NCBI GenBank assembly: GCA_001828545.1 | Contig: MHYW01000081.1 | Span: 1-5,394, forward strand | Length of the DNA: 5,394 nt | Direction: 5' to 3' | Origin: Planctomycetes bacterium RIFCSPHIGHO2_12_FULL_52_36 | GTDB lineage: Bacteria; Planctomycetota; Brocadiia; Brocadiales; Bathyanammoxibiaceae | In this document: piece by piece, positions 1-5,103 of the stretch | How positions within the stretch are numbered: position 1 is the stretch's first letter | Layout: every line of letters starts with the position of its first letter | Translations under genes and position numbers: made by a program | Notes under the pieces: generated by a model | What the model was told of the DNA's origin: nothing | The model's database searches: none | Seen by the model: the letters and a program-made list of their open reading frames with translations, nothing else

Positions 1-1
1 G

Positions 2-1504
2 TTCGTCTCCTCCTGGATGAAAGAGAGAAAGAACGACGCCGCCCTCCTTGCCAGTGATACCTGCATTATGGCCTTCCATAGGTGCCTCACGGATAGTGCG
101 GAGTTTAAAAGGATATTGACCCAGTTAGAATTCGTCAGAGATACCCATGGATACAAGGACATCCTTATAATTGATAAAGAGGGTAAGGTAAAGGCTGGTA
201 CAGAAAAGAACCTGGTAGGCATATACCTGACAGAATTTGACTTCTTCCAGGAGGCTATAAAAGGGAAGGTCTATGTATCTAAGGTAACGCCTTCCACGTT
301 CCCCGCCCTGAACGAGTTTGGAGACAGGGAGTATGGCGTGCCCAGCCTCTTTGTCTCCTCTGCCGTCAGGGACGAGGGGTATAATATTCAGGGGGTCCTT
401 GCCCTCCAGGTGGACCTGGTTACGTTGAGCAACGAGATGAGGAAGGTAAAATTGGGGGAGACCGGGGAGACCTACCTGGTGGATAAGGACGGTTTAATGA
501 TTACGGAGTCCAAGTTTATCAATACCATCCGTCAGATGGGGCTTATAAAGAAGCGGACGTCGTTGGAACTGAAGGTGATAGACCCTACTACCGGGAAGCT
601 TACCTATGCGGCGGAGGAGTGCGTAAGGGGGAAAGAGGGCTACGACGCCAAGGGTTATCTTGACTACCGTGGGGTGAGGGTACTGGGGGTATGGCACTGG
701 CTTCCTGAGTACGGCTGGGGCGTCATATCGGAGATAGACCTGGAAGAGGCCTACGCCGCCCCGATGGGGATGCAACGGCAGTTCCTGGTAACCATCTTCG
801 TACTGGCAGGGGTACTGGTGCTGGTATCTATATATGTGGGACGCAGGATATCGGTACCCATAATAGGCATAAATGAGGCTACCAAGAGGATTGCCTCAGG
901 AGATTTCTCCCAAAGGGTACCGGTGACCTCCACCGATGAACTGGGCCAGCTTGCCCAGTCCTTCAATACCATGGCCAATTCGCTGGAAGAAAAGGAATTC
1001 GTCCACAACTTCAACCGCATCATTGCCTCCAGTCTCCTTACGGACGTATTTGGTGCGGTGAGCAACGAGATTAAAAAAGTAGTGGATTTTGACCGTATAA
1101 GTATCACCAGGGTACACGAAAAGGAGCAGGCCTTCTTTGTTACCTTCGCCCTTACACGGGGCTACACCTCTAACGAGCTCCGTGCGGGCTCCATGTCCAG
1201 GAAGGTAGGTAGTATGATGGGGGATATGCTTGCCACGGGAAAGCCAGTTGTTGTGGATGACACGGAGAACGGCAGATACTGGTCAGACAAGATACTCTTA
1301 AAAGAGGGGATTCGCAGTCGCCTGGGCTACCCCCTCTCCTTCCAGGAGGAGATTATTGGGGCTATAAACTTTAGCAGTAAGAAAAAGGGTTACTATACGG
1401 AGAAGCATTTTGCTATCCTCTCCAGGATAGCACCCCAACTGGCCATAGCCCTGGAGAACGCCAGGCTTATTGAAAAACTTAAGGTCCAGAAGGCAGAAGT
1501 ATAG
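2..1504 (+). CDS. Cache-HAMP-GAF membrane sensor protein, 5' partial, no output domain
   Basis: Signal sensor anchored in the inner membrane. The reading frame is open to the window's left edge, so the ATG at 17 is probably internal and the first transmembrane helix lies upstream. Counting from that ATG, residues 1-250 form a periplasmic double-Cache-like region: 'ILIIDKEGKVKAG' near 49, 'GETGETYLVDKDGLMITES' at 147-165, 'LPEYGWGVISEID' at 229-241. A hydrophobic helix follows at about 255-275, then a HAMP linker at about 276-328 (P281, 'SGDFSQRVPV', 'DELGQLAQSFNTMA'), and a GAF domain at about 333-485. The protein ends ten residues later, in a coiled-coil-like tail where a histidine kinase, GGDEF or PAS domain would normally follow. 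No ligand or output can be named. It may be a natural stand-alone sensor or a truncated kinase, since a repeat cluster begins 7 nt after the stop. Family call is from motif recognition only. Confidence 0.88.
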   Translation, partial: FVSSWMKERKNDAALLASDTCIMAFHRCLTDSAEFKRILTQLEFVRDTHGYKDILIIDKEGKVKAGTEKNLVGIYLTEFDFFQEAIKGKVYVSKVTPSTFPALNEFGDREYGVPSLFVSSAVRDEGYNIQGVLALQVDLVTLSNEMRKVKLGETGETYLVDKDGLMITESKFINTIRQMGLIKKRTSLELKVIDPTTGKLTYAAEECVRGKEGYDAKGYLDYRGVRVLGVWHWLPEYGWGVISEIDLEEAYAAPMGMQRQFLVTIFVLAGVLVLVSIYVGRRISVPIIGINEATKRIASGDFSQRVPVTSTDELGQLAQSFNTMANSLEEKEFVHNFNRIIASSLLTDVFGAVSNEIKKVVDFDRISITRVHEKEQAFFVTFALTRGYTSNELRAGSMSRKVGSMMGDMLATGKPVVVDDTENGRYWSDKILLKEGIRSRLGYPLSFQEEIIGAINFSSKKKGYYTEKHFAILSRIAPQLAIALENARLIEKLKVQKAEV

Positions 1505-1515
1505 GGTACCAGTAG

Positions 1516-1536
1516 GGGTGGGCTTTACGCCCACCC
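1516..1536 (+). repeat. Stem-loop downstream of sensor gene, part of a GTAGGGG repeat
   Basis: GGGTGGGC (1516-1523) and GCCCACCC (1529-1536) form a perfect 8-bp stem around a 5-nt loop (TTTAC). It begins 11 nt after the sensor stop codon. The left arm sits inside GTAGGGG (1512-1518), the hallmark of the palindromes at 2262 and 3468. The right side does not end in CCCCTAC, so this looks like a decayed or hybrid copy. No T-tract follows, so it is a weak terminator at best, though it could protect the mRNA 3' end. Confidence 0.6.
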
Positions 1537-1538
1537 AT

Positions 1539-1574
1539 GTAGGGGCGCAGCCGCAGGGCACGCCTGAGGCGGAT
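1539..1574 (+). repeat. Second GTAGGGG element plus CGCC-TGA-GGCG stem
   Basis: A second GTAGGGG (1539-1545) follows the first one 27 nt later in the same orientation. It runs into a GC-rich stretch ending in the small stem CGCC (1561-1564), TGA, GGCG (1568-1571), continuing to GAGGCGGATT. The motif AGGCGGAT recurs at 2362-2369 in an equivalent position before another heptad array. This is noncoding repeat DNA with no gene signal. Confidence 0.5.
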
Positions 1575-1606
1575 TAGAGTCACCACCTAAAGGTTGCATT
1601 CCCCGG

Positions 1607-1634
1607 CTACTGACTACTAGCTACTGACTACTAA
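1607..1634 (+). repeat. Tandem heptad array, four CTACTNN units, abutting the mobA start
   Basis: Four consecutive 7-nt units, each beginning CTACT and ending GA, AG, GA or AA. The array finishes one base before the mobA ATG at 1636, so it occupies the place where a ribosome binding site should be. Positions 1614-1633 are an exact 20-bp inverted match to 2214-2233, at the other end of mobA. The period of 7 and the shared CTACT core are read directly from the sequence. Confidence 0.85.
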
Positions 1635-1635
1635 A

Positions 1636-2226
1636 ATGAAGATGTCCGCCGTCATCCTGGCCGGGGGGAAGAGTTCAAGGATGGGCCAGGACAAGGCCTT
1701 CCTGAAGATTGGTAACCGCACCATTGTAGAATACCAACTCCAGAGACTCAGCCCCCTCTTTGAAGAACTACTCCTTTCCACCAACCTTCCTGAGAAGTTT
1801 GCACACCTGGGGCTGGAAACCGTACAGGATTTTATTCCAGACAGGGGACCACTGGTGGGCATATATTCTTCTCTCTTGAAGGCCAGGTACTCACATCTCT
1901 TTGCCATAGCCTGCGACATGCCCTTCATTAGTCCAGGGCTAATAACTTATATGAAAGAGGACTGCAAGGATTACGACGTTACCGTACCGGAGACGGAACG
2001 GGGATTAGAACCCCTCCATGCCATATACTCTAAGACCTGCCTGCCCGTGATGAAGGAGTACATGGACAAAAAAGATGGCAAGGGACGGGTGATAGAGTTT
2101 TTCCCAGAGGTAAAGGTAAGGGTGGTTACTAGGGAGGAAATCTCCAGTATACCAGGAGGCAACGAGGCCTTCCTGAACTTCAACACCATGGAGGAATACC
2201 GGAAACAAGTAGATAGTAGTCAGTAG
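1636..2226 (+). CDS. mobA: Molybdenum cofactor guanylyltransferase MobA
   Basis: Cytoplasmic nucleotidyltransferase that links GMP from GTP to Mo-molybdopterin, giving the MGD cofactor of DMSO-reductase-family enzymes such as nitrate reductases and formate dehydrogenases. The 196-residue length is normal. The family signature LAGGKSSRMGQDK is at 8-20, with G10, G11, R15 and K20 as the nucleotide/phosphate-binding positions. DRGPL at 69-73 matches the guanine-binding D-x-GPL motif, DMPF at 94-97 supplies the metal-binding Asp, EPLHAIY is at 125-131, and NFNT at 181-184 matches the C-terminal N-x-NT motif. The ATG at 1636 follows a heptad array with no Shine-Dalgarno; the second ATG at 1642 has none either. 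The last codons (QVDSSQ) and the stop come from another heptad array, so the natural C-terminus was probably replaced or extended by repeat DNA. No moa, moe or molybdoenzyme gene is adjacent. Function is well supported by motifs. Confidence 0.93.
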   Translation: MKMSAVILAGGKSSRMGQDKAFLKIGNRTIVEYQLQRLSPLFEELLLSTNLPEKFAHLGLETVQDFIPDRGPLVGIYSSLLKARYSHLFAIACDMPFISPGLITYMKEDCKDYDVTVPETERGLEPLHAIYSKTCLPVMKEYMDKKDGKGRVIEFFPEVKVRVVTREEISSIPGGNEAFLNFNTMEEYRKQVDSSQ

Positions 2227-2233
2227 CTAGTAG
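2206..2233 (-). repeat. Heptad array in opposite orientation, overlapping the mobA 3' end
   Basis: Four 7-nt units each ending in GTAG on the plus strand (CAAGTAG, then units starting AT, TC and CT), which read CTACTNN on the minus strand. The array starts inside mobA codon 191, and the mobA stop TAG (2224-2226) is the end of the third unit. Positions 2214-2233 are the exact reverse complement of 1614-1633. With the array at 1607 this forms a 20-bp inverted repeat around about 580 bp that holds nearly all of mobA. Confidence 0.85.
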
Positions 2234-2261
2234 CCAGGGAAAAACATTATTCATTCTAATG

Positions 2262-2291
2262 TGTAGGGGTTGAATATTTTCAACCCCTACA
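2262..2291. repeat. 30-nt palindrome, TGTAGGGG...CCCCTACA family
   Basis: TGTAGGGGTTGAA (2262-2274) pairs perfectly with 2279-2291, a 13-bp stem with a TATT loop. It has the same total length and outer eight bases as the palindrome at 3468-3497, but a different, still fully paired, interior. It lies 35 nt after the mobA stop in the gap between two convergent genes, so it could end or protect transcripts from both sides. No long T-run follows. Confidence 0.85.
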
Positions 2292-2297
2292 AGGCAG

Positions 2298-2322
2298 GCC
2301 CTGAACCGTTCTGGTTCAGGGC
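2298..2322. terminator. Strong stem-loop in the convergent gap, possible bidirectional terminator
   Basis: GCCCTGAACC (2298-2307) and GGTTCAGGGC (2313-2322) form a perfect 10-bp stem with loop GTTCT. It sits six bases after the 2262-2291 palindrome and between the 3' ends of mobA and the rhodanese gene. Neither strand shows a clear T-tract, so intrinsic termination is uncertain. It may instead be part of a composite intergenic repeat that continues to about 2373 (AGGC at 2356-2359 with GCCT at 2370-2373). Confidence 0.45.
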
Positions 2323-2382
2323 AGGTCAGTCTGCCAGATTCGCTTCGCTCACTGCAGGCTTAGGCGGATGCCTCTACCCTGA

Positions 2383-2410
2383 CTACTAGCTACTTGCTAC
2401 TAGCTACTTG
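2383..2410 (+). repeat. Third CTACTNN heptad array, before the rhodanese stop
   Basis: Four perfect heptads alternating CTACTAG and CTACTTG, in the same orientation as the array at 1607. It ends 10 bp before the minus-strand rhodanese stop codon (2421-2423), which itself lies in CTACTCC. An AGGCGGAT motif precedes it at 2362-2369, as one does before the first array. The alternation of two unit types suggests duplication of a 14-nt pair. Confidence 0.85.
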
Positions 2411-2420
2411 TTTCCGTCTC

Positions 2421-3383
2421 CTACTCCACAGGCAAGGTATCCCTGTTGCCCCATTCGTTCCAGGAGGGATAATAGAGGCGTACCTTTTCGTAGCCCAGGA
2501 GTCGTAATACAAAATAAGTATGGGAGGCCCTGATGCCAGCCTGACAATAAGGCACTACTGTCTTATCTCTTGTAATCCTCGCACCTCCCAATAGGTCTTT
2601 CAACTCCTCCTGTGTCTTAAAGGTGCTGGTAAGGGGGTCTACGGCGTTACTCCATTCCAGGTGGACGGCGCCCGGGATATGCCCAGCCCTTTTGGACAGT
2701 TTAGCCGTCCCAACATATTCGGCCTTTGAACGCACGTCCAGGAGGGTTACCTGTGGGTTTTGCATCTCCCTGAGAATCCAGGCGGCATCAGTAACGACCT
2801 CGGGCCGGAGGCGGGCCTTAAAGGGGACTGGTCCTATCGGGGGTATGTCCCTTGAGAGCGGTAGACCCTCCCCTCTCCACCTGGCAATGCCACCATTCAG
2901 GAGGGCTACCCTATTGTGGCCCAACATCTCCAGTACCCAGAAGAACTGGGCGGCGTAGAGACACTCTGCATCATCGTACACCACTACCACAGTATCGTTT
3001 CCGATACCAGCGTCCCTTATCCTCATCTCAATGAGTTCTACGTCCGGGCTTCCTGTCTCTGTACCCCAGGAGGCACAGTATTCGGCGATCTTCTCGGGCT
3101 CTTTTGCACCAGGCCAGAGATATGTCTTCCTGGAGACGCCCTTGACTGCGGACACGATTTCGTCCAAATCTACATAAACGGCCCCTGGGATGTGTCCCTG
3201 TAGATAGGCCTCCCTGGTCTCCTGCATATCCACGATACGCAGGTTAGCGTCCTCCAGGCGGGTGGCCAACCAGTCCGTCTCCACCAATATATTAGGGTTG
3301 GGATATGGGCCTGCGTGGCACTCCCTGAAGCAGAAGATTGACAATATCTGAAGTATTAGGAGTACACAAAAAAACTTTTCCAC
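2421..3383 (-). CDS. Exported two-domain rhodanese (thiosulfate/mercaptopyruvate sulfurtransferase)
   Basis: Sulfurtransferase that moves a sulfane sulfur from a donor such as thiosulfate or 3-mercaptopyruvate to a thiophilic acceptor. The GTG at 3383 is chosen because AGGAG lies 6 nt upstream and a Sec signal peptide begins there; the frame stays open upstream to a TTG at 3467 that would bury the signal. The protein is 320 residues: hydrophobic segment 4-19, probable cleavage after A24 (ECHA|GPYP), so a periplasmic location. The N-terminal rhodanese domain (about 33-165) has GHIPGAVYVD at 63-72, and Asp137 in the DDAECLYA loop where a catalytic Cys would be, so it is inactive as usual. The C-terminal domain (about 190-320) has DVRSKAEY at 216-223, GHIPGA at 234-239 and active-site C280 in CQAGIRAS. 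The tail WNEWG...LPVE is typical. Donor specificity cannot be read from the loop. A PstS-like gene lies 125 bp upstream on the same strand. Confidence 0.92.
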   Translation of the reverse strand: MEKFFCVLLILQILSIFCFRECHAGPYPNPNILVETDWLATRLEDANLRIVDMQETREAYLQGHIPGAVYVDLDEIVSAVKGVSRKTYLWPGAKEPEKIAEYCASWGTETGSPDVELIEMRIRDAGIGNDTVVVVYDDAECLYAAQFFWVLEMLGHNRVALLNGGIARWRGEGLPLSRDIPPIGPVPFKARLRPEVVTDAAWILREMQNPQVTLLDVRSKAEYVGTAKLSKRAGHIPGAVHLEWSNAVDPLTSTFKTQEELKDLLGGARITRDKTVVPYCQAGIRASHTYFVLRLLGYEKVRLYYPSWNEWGNRDTLPVE

Positions 3384-3389
3384 GTTTCT

Positions 3390-3394
3390 CTCCT
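3390..3394 (-). promoter_or_regulatory. Ribosome binding site of the rhodanese gene (decides the GTG start)
   Basis: On the minus strand the sequence reads AAAAAGGAGAGAAAC followed by GTG at 3383-3381. AGGAG is separated by 6 nt from the GTG, and the signal peptide begins immediately after. This supports the GTG over the upstream TTG at 3467-3465, which overlaps the edge of the palindrome region. Confidence 0.75.
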
Positions 3395-3467
3395 TTTTAC
3401 AATCTTTTACGGTCTGAGACCTCTGAAAAAGCCAAATAAGCCCCTTTAACTTTCCCCCTCTCTTCAA

Positions 3468-3497
3468 TGTAGGGGCACGGCGCGCCGTGCCCCTACA
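3468..3497. repeat. Perfect 30-bp palindrome, TGTAGGGG...CCCCTACA family
   Basis: The half-site TGTAGGGGCACGGCG (3468-3482) is followed directly by its exact reverse complement, leaving no spacer. It lies 11 bp beyond the stop codon of the PstS-like gene and about 85 bp before the rhodanese start. Outer bases are shared with the 2262-2291 palindrome. It may act as a hairpin that attenuates or stabilises a PstS-like/rhodanese transcript, but its repeated occurrence points to a dispersed repeat family. Confidence 0.88.
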
Positions 3498-3508
3498 CCC
3501 TTTATGGG

Positions 3509-4345
3509 TTATCTTGAGGGCCTCACAGGGATATGTCTCAACCCAGCCACTATCTCCTGCCCCTGTGGGCTAAGGGCGAAGTCAATAAACTCCTTAACCT
3601 TCCCGGCGGGCTCGCCTAACGTGATTAGGTTATAATCCTCATAGAGATTGTACCTGGACGGAAAGGTGTCTCTGCCAGGAAGGTAGCCATCTATGGTCAA
3701 TACCCTGACCTTTGAAGACTCGTAGCCATAAAGGGTCTGACCGAGGGTGGCCACGTCCTCCTCCACCAGTTTATTGGTGTCCTTTACGGCATTTACCCTT
3801 ACAAAGGGTAAGACTTTTCTTGTTTCTACGGTTGCTCCATAGTGGCAGACCTGTTTGGACAGGGTTGTCATGACGCATGGTTCAAGCATCACCAGCTTTA
3901 TGGGAAGGTCCTTGCCCCCCACCTCCTTCCAGTTTGTAATCTCCCCTGAAAAAATCTCCTTTAGTTGTCCTAGGGAGAGATTCTTTACCTTGTTCTTTTT
4001 ATTCACAATCAGGACGATTGGGGCCTTAGCAATTACTGTATTACTACAGCCTTCAGGGGGTTCTGCCATGTTTTGTGTACTGACCCCAATCATCACCTCA
4101 CCATCGGCCACCTTTTTCACGCCGCTCATGCAAGGCCCTGAGGCGAGGCTGAAGTACGTATCATCCTTTCTGGCAAAGGCCTCTGCCAGTTTCTCCATTA
4201 CCGGGACGGTGCATGGGTCTCCTGCAACGCTGATTATCTCGCCTGCACAAACAGGAAGGCTCAGGGACAGGAAAAGGACTGCAGATAGAATGCCTCTCAA
4301 CAGCACAATTACTCCACTGGGTTTTATGGAGAAGCAATACAACAT
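3509..4345 (-). CDS. PstS-like periplasmic binding protein with Cys-substituted ligand loops
   Basis: Secreted solute-binding protein of the PstS/PBP-like-2 fold, 278 residues. The signal peptide has its hydrophobic core at 17-32 and probable cleavage after A34 (PVCA|GEI); LPVC is not a good lipobox. Family features are ISVAG at 38-42, SGVKKV at 74-79, the hallmark IFSGEITNWKEVGG at 131-144, and FIDFALSPQGQEI at 253-265. In ungapped alignments from memory, the E. coli phosphate ligands appear changed: F11 to C45, S38 to C72, D56 to T90, R135 to M153, S139 to C157, T141 to M159. Each loop has a Pro-Cys (DPC, GPC, EPC). Mature cysteines are 45, 72, 100, 157 and 167. Phosphate binding is therefore doubtful; a soft metal, heme or redox role is possible. 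The ATG at 4345 has AGGAG 7 nt upstream. No Pst permease genes are adjacent, so it may be a stand-alone receptor. Confidence 0.85.
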   Translation of the reverse strand: MLYCFSIKPSGVIVLLRGILSAVLFLSLSLPVCAGEIISVAGDPCTVPVMEKLAEAFARKDDTYFSLASGPCMSGVKKVADGEVMIGVSTQNMAEPPEGCSNTVIAKAPIVLIVNKKNKVKNLSLGQLKEIFSGEITNWKEVGGKDLPIKLVMLEPCVMTTLSKQVCHYGATVETRKVLPFVRVNAVKDTNKLVEEDVATLGQTLYGYESSKVRVLTIDGYLPGRDTFPSRYNLYEDYNLITLGEPAGKVKEFIDFALSPQGQEIVAGLRHIPVRPSR

Positions 4346-4352
4346 TAGTTAT

Positions 4353-4357
4353 CTCCT
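4353..4357 (-). promoter_or_regulatory. Ribosome binding site of the PstS-like gene
   Basis: The minus strand reads AGAAAGGAGATAACTA then ATG, giving a canonical AGGAG with 7-nt spacing. It fixes the start at 4345, which gives a slightly long n-region (about 16 residues) before the hydrophobic core of the signal peptide. Confidence 0.75.
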
Positions 4358-4374
4358 TTCTAAAGGGGTAGCAG

Positions 4375-4455
4375 GGCCACTCCTGGCCTAGATTGGAAGT
4401 TTTATTAAAAGATTGTGGGGGCCTTAAGAGGCCGTTTATTCCCCTGGACCAGGGG
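4375..4455. repeat. Three short inverted repeats upstream of the PstS-like gene
   Basis: Three small palindromic elements lie between the PstS-like start and the HEPN 3' end: GGCCA-CTCC-TGGCC (4375-4388), GGCCT-TAAG-AGGCC (4420-4433) and CCCCTGGACCAGGGG (4441-4455, symmetric except for its centre). The second, read on the minus strand, could be a weak terminator for HEPN. The first is 17 nt upstream of the PstS-like Shine-Dalgarno and so would lie in its leader. None has a decisive T-run; operator sites are an alternative. Confidence 0.35.
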
Positions 4456-4494
4456 AGACTAGGAGGGGATTCAGGTAAAACCTCTTGAGGAAAA

Positions 4495-4542
4495 GGTGGG
4501 TAAGAGAATCTGACGGGTGGGTAATAGAAGTAAACAGGGTAA
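4495..4542. repeat. GGTGGGTAA direct repeats downstream of the HEPN gene
   Basis: GGTGGGTAA occurs at 4495-4503 and 4516-4524, spaced 21 nt (two helical turns), each followed by nAGAA. A shorter GGGTAA recurs at 4537-4542, 18 nt further on. The set lies between the HEPN stop and the PstS-like leader. Such phasing can mark protein-binding sites but may be chance in this G-rich stretch. Confidence 0.35.
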
Positions 4543-4555
4543 TCTCATAATATAG

Positions 4556-4948
4556 CTACTTCGTTACCTCCTTCACCCTATTAATTATCTCCCATGCCAC
4601 GTCCAGATACCCTTTTATCTCCTCCCCTGTGGGTTCTGAATATTCGGAGGCAGGGAAGAGGTTGTCCAGATAGTAACAGTTCATACCCTGACAGGGCGTG
4701 AGGTATTTCTCAAAGGTCTTGTCATACCTACATGCCTCTTTAAGTAGGTTAACTGCGTCATGGGTATCCCCCGGCGTAGCCCCCTTCAGGAGGAGGTAGC
4801 CCTTGAGGTATTTCTCCACCGCCTGGTGGACGTGGAGCCCTATTATGTCCGTATAGCCCTCCTCATCATAAAGGGAGACGGCGCTCTCCATGTGATGGGC
4901 CCCCTTGGCAAACCATAACCCAGCTGGCTTATTTATGCCTGATTTCAT
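4556..4948 (-). CDS. HEPN-domain protein, orphan
   Basis: Small helical HEPN-family protein of 130 residues. The family is usually paired with a minimal nucleotidyltransferase (MNT), as a toxin-antitoxin-like or nucleotide-binding module. Visible hallmarks are WFAKGAHHMESAVSLYDEE at 12-30, the core helix HQAVEKYLKGYLLLKG at 41-56, THDAVNLLKEA at 62-72, and a C-terminal helix YLDVAWEIINRVKE at 114-127. The RYPD-like segment common in relatives reads LFPASEY (97-103), and no clear R-x4-6-H ribonuclease motif is present, so RNase activity is not supported. The ATG at 4948 follows AAAGGGG with only 4-nt spacing. No MNT gene is found on either side (4346-4555 and 4949-5215 hold none). The stop codon lies in CTACTTC, which resembles one heptad unit. 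Biological role unknown. Confidence 0.8.
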   Translation of the reverse strand: MKSGINKPAGLWFAKGAHHMESAVSLYDEEGYTDIIGLHVHQAVEKYLKGYLLLKGATPGDTHDAVNLLKEACRYDKTFEKYLTPCQGMNCYYLDNLFPASEYSEPTGEEIKGYLDVAWEIINRVKEVTK

Positions 4949-5016
4949 CGCACCCCTTTTCCTCTGTCACGTTCAGGACGGGCATTAGCACCTATCTATA
5001 TAAACCTTTGTCGTTA

Positions 5017-5022
5017 ATTATA
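5017..5022 (-). promoter_or_regulatory. Possible -10 box for the HEPN gene
   Basis: The minus strand carries an exact TATAAT about 70 nt upstream of the HEPN start, in an A+T-rich stretch. A matching -35 hexamer at 16-18 nt is poor (AGCTTT-like), so this is only a candidate. Confidence 0.3.
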
Positions 5023-5074
5023 CACATGATGTAATAAAAAAAGCTAGCCCCTTCAAGCCTTAAAGGATTTAGTA

Positions 5075-5103
5075 TTGACCTGGAGGAGTGCCTGTGCTTA
5101 TAT
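5075..5103 (+). promoter_or_regulatory. Candidate sigma70-type promoter for the HAD gene
   Basis: TTGACC (5075-5080) and TTATAT (5098-5103) are separated by 17 nt; TATATT at 18 nt is an alternative register. A start near 5110 would give a leader of about 105 nt before the TTG at 5216. The leader holds an A/G-rich tract with AGGAG at 5154-5158 but no start codon after it at suitable spacing. Activity is inferred from hexamer match only. Confidence 0.4.

Noticed and set aside
494..1561. Open frames antisense to the sensor gene (494-775, 751-1107, 896-1117, 1298-1561)
   Set aside because: They lie opposite a clearly conserved Cache/HAMP/GAF gene, have no recognisable domains and no convincing ribosome binding sites; they are shadows.
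1607..2410. CRISPR array or insertion sequence formed by the heptad repeats
   Set aside because: The units are 7 nt with no spacers, and no transposase or cas gene lies between or beside them; the enclosed gene is mobA.
3384..3467. N-terminal extension of the rhodanese from the TTG at 3467
   Set aside because: It would place 28 charged residues before the signal peptide, while the GTG at 3383 has a good AGGAG at the right distance.
4243..4260. Lipoprotein signal at LPVC in the PstS-like protein
   Set aside because: The residue before Cys is Val, not Gly, Ala or Ser as a lipobox needs; ordinary signal peptidase I cleavage after VCA fits better.
2623..4391. Plus-strand open frames over the rhodanese and PstS-like genes
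   Set aside because: The minus-strand proteins have family motifs and signal peptides; the plus-strand translations are low-complexity shadows without motifs.
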